A stretch of 64,000 nt of DNA from Mongoliibacter ruber (GCF_003003005.1 NZ_PVTR01000007.1:124001-188000), one strand, 5' to 3'; numbered from the stretch's first letter, positions 52,551 to 61,602 are shown. Numbers and translations are program-made. The notes: generated from the sequence alone by a model not told the origin.

Positions 52551-53144
52551 ATGCAAGTAGCAGTAATCAAATACAATGCAGGCAATGTGCAGTCTGTTCT
52601 TTATGCTTTAGAACGCTTGGGAGCTGATGCTTTACTTACAGATGACCTGGAGACGATATCCAAAGCAGACAAAGTCATCTTTCCAGGGCAGGGTGAAGCA
52701 AGTACCGCAATGAAATACCTTAAAGAAAAGAAATTGGACCAATTGATTCCTGAACTCAAACAGGATTTTTTTGGTGTTTGTCTTGGCCAACAATTGCTTT
52801 GTGATCATTCTGAGGAAGGGAACACATCTTGTTTGGGCGTTTTTCCTGTGAAGGTCAAAAAATTTCAACCTGAAAATCCATTCGACTTCAAGGTGCCACA
52901 TATTGGTTGGAATAACCTGCAGGAAGTGAAATCTCCATTACTTAAAGGCTTGGATGATTCTTCCTTTGTGTATTATGTCCACAGTTTTTATTGTGAATTG
53001 AGTGAGCACACCATAGCCAAGACGGACTATATTCTGCCTTTCTCTGCGCTGATGCATAAAGATAATTTCTATGCCATGCAGGCCCATCCAGAAAAAAGCG
53101 GATTGGTAGGAGAGAGGATATTGAGAAACTTCCTAAGCCTGTAG
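52551..53144 (+). CDS. hisH: imidazole glycerol phosphate synthase, glutaminase subunit
   Basis: 197 residues, class I amidotransferase that feeds ammonia to HisF. 'VIFPGQGEASTAM' is the oxyanion region, 'FFGVCLGQQLLC' holds the nucleophile Cys, and 'YAMQAHPEKSG' the His-Glu pair. The ATG at 52551 follows a G-poor 'ctaaaattcataa' leader. It begins a run of late histidine genes; hisG, hisD, hisC and hisB are not in the window. Its stop is followed by a purine-rich composite element. Confidence 0.95.
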   Translation: MQVAVIKYNAGNVQSVLYALERLGADALLTDDLETISKADKVIFPGQGEASTAMKYLKEKKLDQLIPELKQDFFGVCLGQQLLCDHSEEGNTSCLGVFPVKVKKFQPENPFDFKVPHIGWNNLQEVKSPLLKGLDDSSFVYYVHSFYCELSEHTIAKTDYILPFSALMHKDNFYAMQAHPEKSGLVGERILRNFLSL

Positions 53145-53340
53145 GGTGTACGATGAACAAAGAAGCAAGAAACAAGAAACAAGAGGGGTTGGGAGTGACC
53201 TTTGAGGTTTTCAAAACCTCGAAGGTCTTTGCTTAGAACAAAGAATCACGAGAAAATAAACGAGGAGCGAGAGACAAGAAGCGAGAAGTGAGAGCCGAGA
53301 AACGAGAGAGAAGAAACGAGGAAAATCGATTTGAAGCTTT
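53145..53340 (+). repeat. composite intergenic element between hisH and hisA
   Basis: Directly after the hisH stop: 'agaagcaagaaacaagaaac', 'aagaggggttgggagtgacc' (53181-53200), then gaccttt...aaaggtc-like outer arms around gaggttttcaaaacctc (53204-53220), 'gaaggtc' (53221-53227), and then a second, longer purine-rich tract of 'gaagcgagaagtgagagccg' type (53250-53325). The segment 53175-53206 nearly equals 11757-11787 in the trp cluster, but the palindrome core differs. Confidence 0.75.
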
Positions 53341-53408
53341 CAGACATCCATACTTCCTAACCTCCAACTTCCAATCATCCATATTTCCCAAAATCTAAAA
53401 TCAATCCC
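53341..53408 (+). other. G-poor leader before hisA
   Basis: About 65 bases with only two or three G, carrying 'acttcctaacctccaacttc' and 'aaaatctaaaatcaatccc' directly before the ATG. Same type precedes trpD, trpA, hisH and hisF. Confidence 0.5.
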
Positions 53409-54122
53409 ATGTACATCATACCAGCAATTGACATGATAGGAGGCAAATGTGTCCGACTTACCCAAGGAGACTACGCCCAGAAAAAAGAGTACCATGACAG
53501 CCCTTTTGAAATGGCGAAGAGATTCGAAGACGCAGGAATCAAACGCCTTCATTTGGTAGATTTGGATGGTGCAAAAGCCAAAATGCCTGTCAATGGGGAA
53601 GCATTGAAGGCAATTACTACGCACACCTCATTGAAAGTTGATTTTGGAGGTGGGGTACAAAGTGATGAGGCTATAGAGCAGGTTTTTGAATGGGGAGCCA
53701 GTCAGGTTACCGGAGGAAGTGTTGCCGTGAAGAAACCTGAATTGTTTGATACCTGGATTCAGCAATATGGAGGTGAGAAAATCATACTCGGAGCGGATGC
53801 CAAAGATAGGAAAATAGCCATTTCTGGTTGGCAGGAAACTACAAGTGTAGACCTGATTGATTTTATCAAATCCTACATTGAAAAGGGTTTAAGCTATGTC
53901 ATCTGTACCGATGTGGCAAAAGACGGCCTTCTTCAAGGGCCTTCAGTAGACCTGTACAAAGAAATACTTCAGGAGATTCCAGGCATCAAACTTATAGCAA
54001 GTGGTGGTGTCTCCAATGTCAAAGATCTCGAGGATTTACAAAAAATCGGGGTTTACGGAACCATTGTGGGAAAAGCTTACTATGAAGGTAGGATTTCTCT
54101 TGAGGAGTTGGCAGCGTTTTGA
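53409..54122 (+). CDS. hisA: phosphoribosylformimino-5-aminoimidazole carboxamide ribotide isomerase
   Basis: 237 residues, TIM barrel of the histidine pathway. 'MYIIPAIDMIGGKCVRL' holds the catalytic Asp8, and 'CTDVAKDGLLQGPS' the second catalytic Asp; 'ASGGVSNVKDL' is the phosphate site. The stop (54120-54122) is followed immediately by 'gaagtgagagaggcc', a purine-rich tract. Confidence 0.95.
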   Translation: MYIIPAIDMIGGKCVRLTQGDYAQKKEYHDSPFEMAKRFEDAGIKRLHLVDLDGAKAKMPVNGEALKAITTHTSLKVDFGGGVQSDEAIEQVFEWGASQVTGGSVAVKKPELFDTWIQQYGGEKIILGADAKDRKIAISGWQETTSVDLIDFIKSYIEKGLSYVICTDVAKDGLLQGPSVDLYKEILQEIPGIKLIASGGVSNVKDLEDLQKIGVYGTIVGKAYYEGRISLEELAAF

Positions 54123-54308
54123 GAAGTGAGAGAGGCCAAGTGCGAGAGGCAAGAGACAAGAAACGCTTGTTGTTGTGTTGGTTCAAGTCTACAGACTTGG
54201 ACCATATGTTACTTCCAACTATCCAAATCTAAAACCTGCCTACCGGCAGCCAAGTCTAAAATCTTAAATCTAAAATCTAAAATCTTAAACTATCCCCCTT
54301 CCCCCTCA
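54123..54308 (+). repeat. hisA-hisF spacer with short purine tract, palindrome and G-poor leader
   Basis: A purine tract (54123-54165), a 10-base palindrome ggttcaagtc/gacttggacc with one wobble (54180-54203), 'ctgcctaccggcag' (54236-54249), and a repeated CTAAAATC-type leader (54250-54308: 'aaatctaaaatctaaaatc') before the hisF ATG. Confidence 0.65.
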
Positions 54309-55064
54309 ATGCTGACAAAGAGAATTATCCCCTGCCTAGATATCAAAGATGGCCGAACTGTAAAAGGTGTCAACTTTGTGCAATTACGTGATGCCGGTGA
54401 TCCTGTGGAGTTGGCCAAAATCTATTCAGACGAAGGAGCGGATGAGTTGGTGTTTTTGGATATTACCGCTACGGTGGACAAAAGAAAAACACTCGCTGAA
54501 TTGGTGACCAAAGTTGCCAAAGCTATCAATATTCCTTTCACAGTAGGTGGAGGGATTTCCACCGTTGAGGATGTGAAGGTATTGCTCAATGCAGGTGCAG
54601 ATAAGATTTCAATCAATTCAGCGGCTGTCAAAAATCCAAAAATCATTGATGAGATGGCAGCTGAATTCGGCAGTCAATGCATCGTGGTGGCTATAGACAC
54701 AAGAAATGTAGATGGGCTGGATTTCGTCCATACACATGGAGGAAGAAAACCTACCTTGCTCAAGACACAAGCTTGGGCAAAAGAGATAAATGAACGTGGA
54801 GCAGGGGAGATTCTGTTGACCTCAATGGATCACGATGGTACCAAAGCTGGCTTTGCCAATGAAATCACTGCGGAATTAGCATCAATATTGAGTATTCCGG
54901 TGATTGCTTCCGGTGGAGCGGGAACCATGCCCCATTTCAAAGATGTTTTCACTTTTGGGAAAGCAGACGCAGCTTTGGCAGCATCTATTTTTCATTTCAA
55001 GGAGATTCCTGTACCTGAATTGAAAAAGTACCTCCATGAAGAGGGGATTCCTACCAGACTTTAA
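54309..55064 (+). CDS. hisF: imidazole glycerol phosphate synthase, cyclase subunit
   Basis: 251 residues from the ATG at 54309, giving the standard N-terminus '[20 protein letters not shown]' with catalytic Asp11; the second Asp is in '[13 protein letters not shown]'. The open frame runs 61 codons further upstream, but those codons lie in the purine-rich repeat and the G-poor leader and are not part of the protein. Works with HisH, giving IGP and AICAR. Confidence 0.97.
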   Translation: MLTKRIIPCLDIKDGRTVKGVNFVQLRDAGDPVELAKIYSDEGADELVFLDITATVDKRKTLAELVTKVAKAINIPFTVGGGISTVEDVKVLLNAGADKISINSAAVKNPKIIDEMAAEFGSQCIVVAIDTRNVDGLDFVHTHGGRKPTLLKTQAWAKEINERGAGEILLTSMDHDGTKAGFANEITAELASILSIPVIASGGAGTMPHFKDVFTFGKADAALAASIFHFKEIPVPELKKYLHEEGIPTRL

Positions 55065-55091
55065 TTTTATTTGTAGATCAATAAAGAGATT

Positions 55092-55703
55092 ATGGATTCA
55101 TTAAAAATAGATTTCCAAAAAGTTAGCGGCCTTGTTCCTGCTATCATCCAAGATGAGAAAAGTAACAAGGTCTTGATGCTTGGTTACATGAATCAGGAGG
55201 CTATAGACCAAACTATGGCTACCAAAAAGGTCACTTTTTTCAGTAGAACAAAAAACAGACTGTGGACTAAAGGTGAAACATCGGGTAATTTCTTGGAGTT
55301 GAAGTCCATAACCGTGGATTGCGATAATGATACTTTATTGATCAAGGCTTTGGCTTCTGGTCCTGTTTGTCATACAGGAGAAGATACTTGTTTTGCGGAA
55401 AAAAACAGGAGCTACACATTTTTTATTGATGAGTTGAGGGCAATTATCAAGGATAGGAAAAACAATCCTAACGATAAGTCCTATACAGCCTCCTTGTTTG
55501 CCAAGGGAATCAATAAAGTAGCCCAAAAAGTAGGTGAAGAAGCGGTGGAAATTGTGATTGAGTCCAAAGATGACAACAAAGAACTGTTTTTGGGAGAGGC
55601 AGCTGACTTACTTTTTCACTATTTGGTTTTACTTGAAGCCAAGGGGTATGAGTTGGATGAGGTGATGAATGTACTAATCGAAAGACATCAAAATAAATCA
55701 TAA
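55092..55703 (+). CDS. hisIE: phosphoribosyl-AMP cyclohydrolase / phosphoribosyl-ATP pyrophosphatase
   Basis: 203 residues, a fusion of HisI (about 1-115: 'LGYMNQEAIDQT', 'FFSRTKNRLWTKGETSGN', 'DCDNDTLLIKA', 'CHTGEDTCF' metal ligands) and HisE (about 116-203: 'KVGEEAVEIVIESKDD', 'GEAADLLFHYLVLLE'). It carries out steps 2 and 3 of histidine synthesis. It is 27 bases after hisF, and the OsmC gene begins 1 base after its stop. Confidence 0.95.
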   Translation: MDSLKIDFQKVSGLVPAIIQDEKSNKVLMLGYMNQEAIDQTMATKKVTFFSRTKNRLWTKGETSGNFLELKSITVDCDNDTLLIKALASGPVCHTGEDTCFAEKNRSYTFFIDELRAIIKDRKNNPNDKSYTASLFAKGINKVAQKVGEEAVEIVIESKDDNKELFLGEAADLLFHYLVLLEAKGYELDEVMNVLIERHQNKS

Positions 55704-55704
55704 G

Positions 55705-56121
55705 ATGAGCAAAAGAAATGTGACTGTCCGAATGAAAGCGGACTACGAATACGAAGCCAGTAATCTTCAGGGGAATGTTGTGCAGATGGACATGTACGAT
55801 GCTCCTGAAAAAAAGGCACAATCTCCCATGGACCTATTGCTTTCAGCTTTGGGAGGTTGCTCAGCAGTAGATGCAGTTTCAATGATGAAAAAAAAGAGAA
55901 AAACAGTCGAAGACTTTTTTATAGAAGTAGAGGGAGATCGTAATGATGGTATTCCTGCATTTTACAAATCAATACACCTGCATTTCGTTTTGGTATCTCC
56001 AGATGCAAAAGAAGAGGAATTCGCAAAAGTGGTAGCGCTGTCAGTAGAAAAATACTGTTCTGTTGCATCATCGTTGAATTCAAAAGTCACACACAGTTCT
56101 GAGGTTAGAAAAATAGCATGA
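55705..56121 (+). CDS. OsmC-family protein
   Basis: 138 residues. 'SPMDLLLSALGGCSAVDAVSMMKKKR' holds the first reactive Cys, and 'VEKYCSVASSLN' the second. OsmC-type proteins reduce organic hydroperoxides by a Cys pair; here it may protect against oxidative damage. It is coupled to hisIE (1-base gap) and overlaps the next gene by 4 bases. Confidence 0.9.
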   Translation: MSKRNVTVRMKADYEYEASNLQGNVVQMDMYDAPEKKAQSPMDLLLSALGGCSAVDAVSMMKKKRKTVEDFFIEVEGDRNDGIPAFYKSIHLHFVLVSPDAKEEEFAKVVALSVEKYCSVASSLNSKVTHSSEVRKIA

Positions 56122-56357
56122 GAGTAGTCAGGGAATTTACCAAAGAGGCAATCCGTGTTTCTATTTTTTCTTGGAACAACAAGTACCTTATCAAATATGA
56201 GTTGGGTCCGATGGAACAGACTTTCAAAGTTTCGGAAATGGATATTTTGGAAGAATCAGACCTTGACGGGTTTAGCGAGGGTGAATTTTTTGAGGAAATT
56301 AAATTGAGGTTCAAAGAAATGGGAGAAAGCTTACGAAAACAGATGGAAAATATTTAG
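56118..56357 (+). CDS. small conserved protein of unknown function
   Basis: 79 residues, acidic, no membrane segment. 'AIRVSIFSWNNKYLIKYELGPMEQTFKVSE' resembles a small beta domain seen in Bacteroidota proteins without assigned role. Its ATG overlaps the OsmC stop by 4 bases, so it belongs to the operon. Confidence 0.65.
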   Translation: MRVVREFTKEAIRVSIFSWNNKYLIKYELGPMEQTFKVSEMDILEESDLDGFSEGEFFEEIKLRFKEMGESLRKQMENI

Positions 56358-56382
56358 CTTTAGGAAAACCCATACTGATTAA

Positions 56383-57387
56383 ATGGACTGGAAAAGACTC
56401 ATTTACGCATTTTTTTTCCTGGCCTTATTGGCCTGTTCTCAACCAAAAACAGAGAAATTTCAGGTCATTTCTTTGGAACTCAATTCTTTTGTAAAGCTTT
56501 TGGAGTATGACCTTGCCAACCTTGAAAAGGAAATTGTAGCCTTAGGGGATACCATAGAATACTTATTTCAACACCAAGATAGTATATTGGCTTTGGCTGA
56601 CAATACCCTCTATAGGTTTGAAAATGGCATTGCCAACTCAATGCCTGCGGCTGATCCGAATCTTAGCACACTCTACATATCTACCTTGGCTCCAAGCATG
56701 GAAGAGGCGATGAAACTGATCTATTTGACCAATCCTACCGATCAGATATTCAAATCTATTTTTGAAAAATACGACGTTATTTCTCAGGTGTACATGAACA
56801 GCAATAGGCAGTTTAATAGACTTTATCCTCCTTTTGAGGCTATAGATGCGCTTGAGCCTGATTTGGATATCCCATCATTTAACTTTTACTACGAAGCAGA
56901 TGAAGTGCACAATCCTGAAAGGTCGTCCACATGGGTCAAAGAAATCTATATTGATCCGGCAGGTAGGGGCTGGGTAGCCTCTTTGCTTCATCCGGTATAT
57001 GTAGAGGACGACTTGATGATGGTTTTGGGATTTGACATTACCGTCAATGACCTGATAGAGATCTATCTAAATAATTCTACCCGGAATCTGGTCATCATAG
57101 ACCCTGCAGGCACAGTAGTGGCAGGTAAATCGAAAGCAATTGAGGCATTATCGCTTCCTCCCCTAAAAAATCATACCTATAACCAAACTATCACTTCCAA
57201 TAGTTATAGGCCTGAAGATTTTAACCTTTTCAGAAGCAAAAGTAAGACAGTAAGGAAAATTGCTTCAAGTATTATTCTTTCAAAAGAAAAAAACCTTGAA
57301 TTGAAAGATGGTGATGAATCTTTCAAAATAATTGTAAACAAAGTAGAAAACCTTGATTGGTTTGTTCTGGACTTGATTTTCGAATGA
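56383..57387 (+). CDS. Cache-like sensor lipoprotein
   Basis: 334 residues with a signal ending in LLAC (lipobox). A helical stretch (about 25-75) precedes a Cache/PAS-type sensor domain of about 180 residues: 'STWVKEIYIDPAGRGWVASLLHPVYVEDDLMMVLGFDITVNDLIEIYL' region and 'NLVIIDPAGTVVAG' are typical of dCache domains that bind small molecules in the periplasm. Its stop overlaps the start of the hybrid kinase by 4 bases, so it is probably the kinase's external ligand sensor. Confidence 0.75.
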   Translation: MDWKRLIYAFFFLALLACSQPKTEKFQVISLELNSFVKLLEYDLANLEKEIVALGDTIEYLFQHQDSILALADNTLYRFENGIANSMPAADPNLSTLYISTLAPSMEEAMKLIYLTNPTDQIFKSIFEKYDVISQVYMNSNRQFNRLYPPFEAIDALEPDLDIPSFNFYYEADEVHNPERSSTWVKEIYIDPAGRGWVASLLHPVYVEDDLMMVLGFDITVNDLIEIYLNNSTRNLVIIDPAGTVVAGKSKAIEALSLPPLKNHTYNQTITSNSYRPEDFNLFRSKSKTVRKIASSIILSKEKNLELKDGDESFKIIVNKVENLDWFVLDLIFE

Positions 57388-60278
57388 GGATGCAAAATAA
57401 AATATTGCCTAAACCAAAAACTCGAACGTCTAGATGGATGGTTACATTTGCCATTTCACTGGTGCTGTTGATCCTTGTTTTAGGCTTTAGTTTTTTTACG
57501 GCATTGAGAGAAAGCCAGATCAATTCCCGGCAATTGGCCCTTAATAAGCAAGTAGAAATTGCTGGCAAAGACCTTCAAAAACACTTTGAAGCCATGTATG
57601 AGGATATGGTCTTCTTTGTGAATAATTTGGAGCCTTGGACCTATGAGAGAACAGGAAATGAGCAACTGGCTTTTGAAAAAAGAGCAAGACGCATTTTCAA
57701 CAATCACAGAGAGCTCTTGGATACTGTTGTGGTCACTTTCCCTAATGATTATGTGTCATTCCACTTTGATAGGCAGAACAATTTCATCAAAACTGTATAT
57801 GAGAAAAATGAGGATATCCCTATTCCTACGGGGAAAATCATTGACCTTCATAATGCTACCAAAGGTGTAGGGATACAAGTGAGGTTAAACCTTGCCCGGT
57901 ATTTTAGAGAGGAACTTAGCAATTATTATCTTGGTTCTTTGGGCCAAAAACTCATTTGGCAGGATGAGGTCTTTAGTGTTTTTTCAGATGAAAATGAATT
58001 TGATATCGTCAAGCTTGATGATAAAACAGCAAACACAATAAATAGAGAGATCAAGGATGGATTGAAAGGATATGCCAAAGGAAATGTCTTTGCCTTAGGC
58101 ATGGGTTCAGAAAGTTACCGTGCTACTATTCATTATTACCCCATTAGTTTGGTTCCATTGACAGGAACTTTTGCTGTAGTTTTTACACAGGATATCAGCA
58201 ATATCGGTTTTGATGTTTACAATACGTATTTCTATTTATTGTTAGGACTCACTATTCTGTTGGCCGCAGTTATTATAGTACTTTACCAGTTTATCAATAG
58301 AATACAGGTAGCAAACAGTAGACTGGAACAGTACTCAGAAGAAATTCAGGAATTGTTCCGCAGGCAGTCTTTGCTTCTGCAAGAGTCTAAAGGTTTTATT
58401 TACTTTCAGGATGAAACAGGGAAAATGACTTCAGTAGGGGATGAAGTCATATCTGTGTTGGGTTATGATAAAAAGGAATTTTTATCGGGATTCAAAGAAT
58501 TTGTTAGCCGTGAGGATAAGGAAAGGATAGATGGATTAATACGACAAGCCAAGCTTACCAAAGAAGATGTGCTTGAGACAGAATTTTCATTTCTCAAAAA
58601 GTCTGGTGATTGGATTCGGGTGAAAATATTTGAAAAGTTCATCTATGATGATCTAGGCCATTTTCAGGGGAATGTTGGTATATGCACCGATATTCAGAAG
58701 AAGTATGAAGCCGAACAGGAATTGATCAAAAGTGAAAATAGACTTCGGGCAGTTTTGGATAGTCTTCCGGATCTCATTTTTACATATAATTATGAGGGAG
58801 TTTTTTTAGACTATTATGTTCAAGATAGGAGTTTGTTGATTTTTCCACCTGAATATTCCCAAGGGAAAAATTTCCGTGAGGTTATTCCTGAACCGATGAA
58901 GTCTCAATTGGTTGATATTTTTGATAAAATCATCAATACAGGCAGGAGTCAGACTTTAGAGTTTGAAGTCAATCTGCCCATTGGAAGGAGAATTTTTGAA
59001 GCCCGTTTATTTAAATTGGATGACGACCGCATTATATCACTGGCACGTGATGTTACTGCCCAAAAACTATGGGAAAAAGGGCTGAGAGAAGCAAAAGAGG
59101 CTGCAGAACAAGCCAACAGGGCCAAGTCTGAATTCTTAGCAAATATGAGTCATGAGATCAGAACTCCTATGAACGGTTTGTTGGGGATTATTGGGCTTCT
59201 GGAAAATACGCCACTTGATGGCAAACAGAAGGAGTACATCAAGGTAATCAGGGATTCAGGAAAATCCCTCAACTCGATCATCAATGATATCTTGGACTAT
59301 TCTAAAATAGAATCAGGAATGATGGAGCTTAATCCATCTGTGTTTCATTTGAAAGAAGAACTTGAAAGTACATTCAAACTCTTTAGAGGATCGATAGGTG
59401 AAAAGCAGCTGGATTTTTCTTATCAATTTGCAAAAGATATTCCCGAGTATGTTTTCTTGGACAAGGAGAAACTCACACAGGTTATTTACAACATCGTAGG
59501 AAATGCTATCAAGTTTACACCCATAGATGGGACTATCAAGATTGATATAGGGGTGGAAGAACTGATGAATGATAACATCATGCTTGAATTTTCGGTGTTT
59601 GATTCAGGACTTGGGATTCCCAAAGATAAAATCGATTTATTGACCCAACCTTTTGTTCAGGTAGATGGCAGCAATACCCGAGAGTACCCTGGCACTGGAC
59701 TTGGATTAGCCATTTCAAAAAAGTTGATCGAATTGATGGGAGGAGAGCTTGAAATAGAAAGTGAAATAGGCAAAGGATCTAAATTCTCATTCAGTGTCTT
59801 TGGAAGCTCAAAGAACAGGGTAGAATTGAAGGAGTCCAATGAGTTGCAACTAAGCAAAAGCCTTGGCTTTTCCTATTTGAATATGGCGGATAGTATTCCT
59901 CTCAAGATTCTTTTGGTAGAAGACAATGAAATCAATATAACTTTTATGCTGATGACTATGGAGCAGTTGGGTTATACTATTCAGGTAGCAAAGAATGGGC
60001 TTGAAGGGGTAGAAAAAGCTAAGAAAGATTCATTTGACCTGATTTTGATGGATATTCAGATGCCGAAGATGAATGGGCTGGAAGCCACAAAGGAAATTAA
60101 AAAAATGGGCCATTTGTATGGAGCCAAGATAATTGGGCTATCGGCCAATGCATTCAAAGAGGATATCAACGCTGCACTTGACGCAGGGATGGATGGTTAT
60201 CTTACCAAGCCTATCAGTGTGGAGGATATTGCAAAAGTGATCAAAGATACTTTTGATAAAAATAAAAAGGAGGCCTAA
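57384..60278 (+). CDS. hybrid sensor histidine kinase with PAS domains and receiver
   Basis: 964 residues from the ATG at 57384, which overlaps the lipoprotein stop (ATGA); the frame is open to a TTG at 57357 but this start is better. Order: membrane helix about 18-38, extracytoplasmic domain about 40-280, membrane helix about 283-305, PAS about 325-440, PAS about 455-560, HisKA with His590 in 'NMSHEIRTPMNG', ATP-binding domain with 'NIVGNAIKFTP', 'DSGLGIPKD' and 'GTGLGLAISKKL', and a receiver with Asp890 in 'LILMDIQMPKMNG'. No separate response regulator or transcription factor is encoded next to it, so the output partner is elsewhere. Confidence 0.93.
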   Translation: MRMQNKILPKPKTRTSRWMVTFAISLVLLILVLGFSFFTALRESQINSRQLALNKQVEIAGKDLQKHFEAMYEDMVFFVNNLEPWTYERTGNEQLAFEKRARRIFNNHRELLDTVVVTFPNDYVSFHFDRQNNFIKTVYEKNEDIPIPTGKIIDLHNATKGVGIQVRLNLARYFREELSNYYLGSLGQKLIWQDEVFSVFSDENEFDIVKLDDKTANTINREIKDGLKGYAKGNVFALGMGSESYRATIHYYPISLVPLTGTFAVVFTQDISNIGFDVYNTYFYLLLGLTILLAAVIIVLYQFINRIQVANSRLEQYSEEIQELFRRQSLLLQESKGFIYFQDETGKMTSVGDEVISVLGYDKKEFLSGFKEFVSREDKERIDGLIRQAKLTKEDVLETEFSFLKKSGDWIRVKIFEKFIYDDLGHFQGNVGICTDIQKKYEAEQELIKSENRLRAVLDSLPDLIFTYNYEGVFLDYYVQDRSLLIFPPEYSQGKNFREVIPEPMKSQLVDIFDKIINTGRSQTLEFEVNLPIGRRIFEARLFKLDDDRIISLARDVTAQKLWEKGLREAKEAAEQANRAKSEFLANMSHEIRTPMNGLLGIIGLLENTPLDGKQKEYIKVIRDSGKSLNSIINDILDYSKIESGMMELNPSVFHLKEELESTFKLFRGSIGEKQLDFSYQFAKDIPEYVFLDKEKLTQVIYNIVGNAIKFTPIDGTIKIDIGVEELMNDNIMLEFSVFDSGLGIPKDKIDLLTQPFVQVDGSNTREYPGTGLGLAISKKLIELMGGELEIESEIGKGSKFSFSVFGSSKNRVELKESNELQLSKSLGFSYLNMADSIPLKILLVEDNEINITFMLMTMEQLGYTIQVAKNGLEGVEKAKKDSFDLILMDIQMPKMNGLEATKEIKKMGHLYGAKIIGLSANAFKEDINAALDAGMDGYLTKPISVEDIAKVIKDTFDKNKKEA

Positions 60279-60290
60279 ACCTCCTTTTTT
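60266..60290. terminator. bidirectional terminator between the kinase and the E2 gene
   Basis: aaaggagg (60266-60273) pairs with cctcctttt (60280-60288) around a short loop, with A run before and T run after. It overlaps the kinase stop codon (60276-60278) and lies 4 bases from the end of the minus-strand E2 gene, so it can serve both. Confidence 0.8.
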
Positions 60291-60294
60291 GATT

Positions 60295-61602
60295 TTATAT
60301 GTCTGAATTTAGATCGAATGCTTCTAGGTAATCGGCTACCCTTTTGACAAACATCCCTCCAAGTGACCCATCTACGACCCTATGGTCATAGGAATGTGAA
60401 AGGAACATTTTGTGTCGGATGGCAATTACATCTCCTGTAGGTGTTTCTACGACTGCAGGCTTTTTCTGTATAGCGCCTACTGCCAAAATAGCCACTTGAG
60501 GTTGCATGATAATCGGTGTACCCATCACATTTCCAAAAGAACCCACGTTGGACACAGTATAAGTACCTCCGCTCAATTCATCCGGGCTCAACTTATTGAT
60601 CCTCGCTCTAGAGGCCAAATCATTGATTTTCTTGGATAGGCCGGAAAGATTCAGTTGGTCAGCATTTCTAATGACAGGAACTATGAGATTCCCTGAAGGC
60701 AAAGCAACAGCCATTCCTACATTGATTTCTTTTCTCTTGATGATTTTATCGCCATCTACAGAAATATTGATCATTGGAAAATCCTTTATGGCTCTTGCCA
60801 CAGCCTGAATAAAGAAAGGTGTAAAAGTAAGGGGTTCTCCCTCTTGTTTTTTATAGGCATCTTTCACTTTGTTTCTCCAAAGTACAATGTTGGTCACATC
60901 AGCTTCTACAAAAGAAGTGACGTGAGCCGATATCCTTCTGGAGTCCACCATCCTTTGTGAGATCATCTTTCTCATCCTATCCATTTCGATGATTTCGTCT
61001 TGTCCGGAAATGGATATTTCCACTTTAGGACTTGGGGTAGGAGCAGAAGCTTTTGATGGGCTTGAAGCTTGAGGTGCTTGATTTCTTGTCTTTAGGTAGG
61101 TAAACATGTCATTTTTAGTGACACGACCATCTTTCCCTGTCCCTGGGATAGTAGACAATTCACTTTTACTGATATTCTCTTCTTTGGCTATGCTCATGAC
61201 CAACGGAGAGTAAAACCTTTCATCTCCTTCAGCTTCGGTGGCATTGGCATTATCAGAAAGTAACGTTGAAGTCTGTGCGGGTGCTGCAGCTATTAACGCC
61301 TCTTTTTCTTCCTCTTTGTTTCCTTTGGATTCATCTGCAGAAGATTCATTTGCATCTTCACCTTCTATTTCAATGATTGCAATAGGAGCGCCTACGGCAA
61401 CAACTTCGCCCTCTTTGGCCAAAATTTTCTTCAATACTCCTCCATGGGTAGCAGGAACCTCTGTGTCTACTTTATCTGTAGCTACTTCTAATACAGACTC
61501 ATCTTGTTCGATGGTATCACCTTCATTTTTGAGCCATGTAAGGACAGTTCCTTCTATGATACTTTCACCCATTTTGGGCATCAGCATTTCTACGGTCGCC
61601 AT
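60295..61602 (-). CDS. 2-oxo acid dehydrogenase E2 (lipoyl acyltransferase)
   Basis: 435 residues. A lipoyl domain (1-75) with Lys44 in 'EVATDKVDTEVP', a flexible linker, a peripheral subunit-binding domain (about 130-165: 'FYSPLVMSIAKEENIS...GTGKDGRVTKNDM'), and the catalytic domain ending in 'SYDHRVVDGSLGG' (HxxxDG). It transfers acyl groups to CoA. Whether the complex is for pyruvate, 2-oxoglutarate or branched-chain acids cannot be settled from this subunit alone; E1 and E3 are not in the window. The sequence type resembles branched-chain/pyruvate E2 in this phylum. Confidence 0.9.
   Translation of the reverse strand: MATVEMLMPKMGESIIEGTVLTWLKNEGDTIEQDESVLEVATDKVDTEVPATHGGVLKKILAKEGEVVAVGAPIAIIEIEGEDANESSADESKGNKEEEKEALIAAAPAQTSTLLSDNANATEAEGDERFYSPLVMSIAKEENISKSELSTIPGTGKDGRVTKNDMFTYLKTRNQAPQASSPSKASAPTPSPKVEISISGQDEIIEMDRMRKMISQRMVDSRRISAHVTSFVEADVTNIVLWRNKVKDAYKKQEGEPLTFTPFFIQAVARAIKDFPMINISVDGDKIIKRKEINVGMAVALPSGNLIVPVIRNADQLNLSGLSKKINDLASRARINKLSPDELSGGTYTVSNVGSFGNVMGTPIIMQPQVAILAVGAIQKKPAVVETPTGDVIAIRHKMFLSHSYDHRVVDGSLGGMFVKRVADYLEAFDLNSDI

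Noticed and set aside
54126-54308. An N-terminal extension of HisF of 61 codons
   Set aside because: It translates the purine-rich repeat and the G-poor leader; the standard HisF N-terminus begins at the ATG at 54309.
57357-57383. TTG start for the hybrid kinase
   Set aside because: The ATG at 57384 gives the usual 4-base overlap with the lipoprotein stop and a normal short cytoplasmic N-terminus before the membrane helix.
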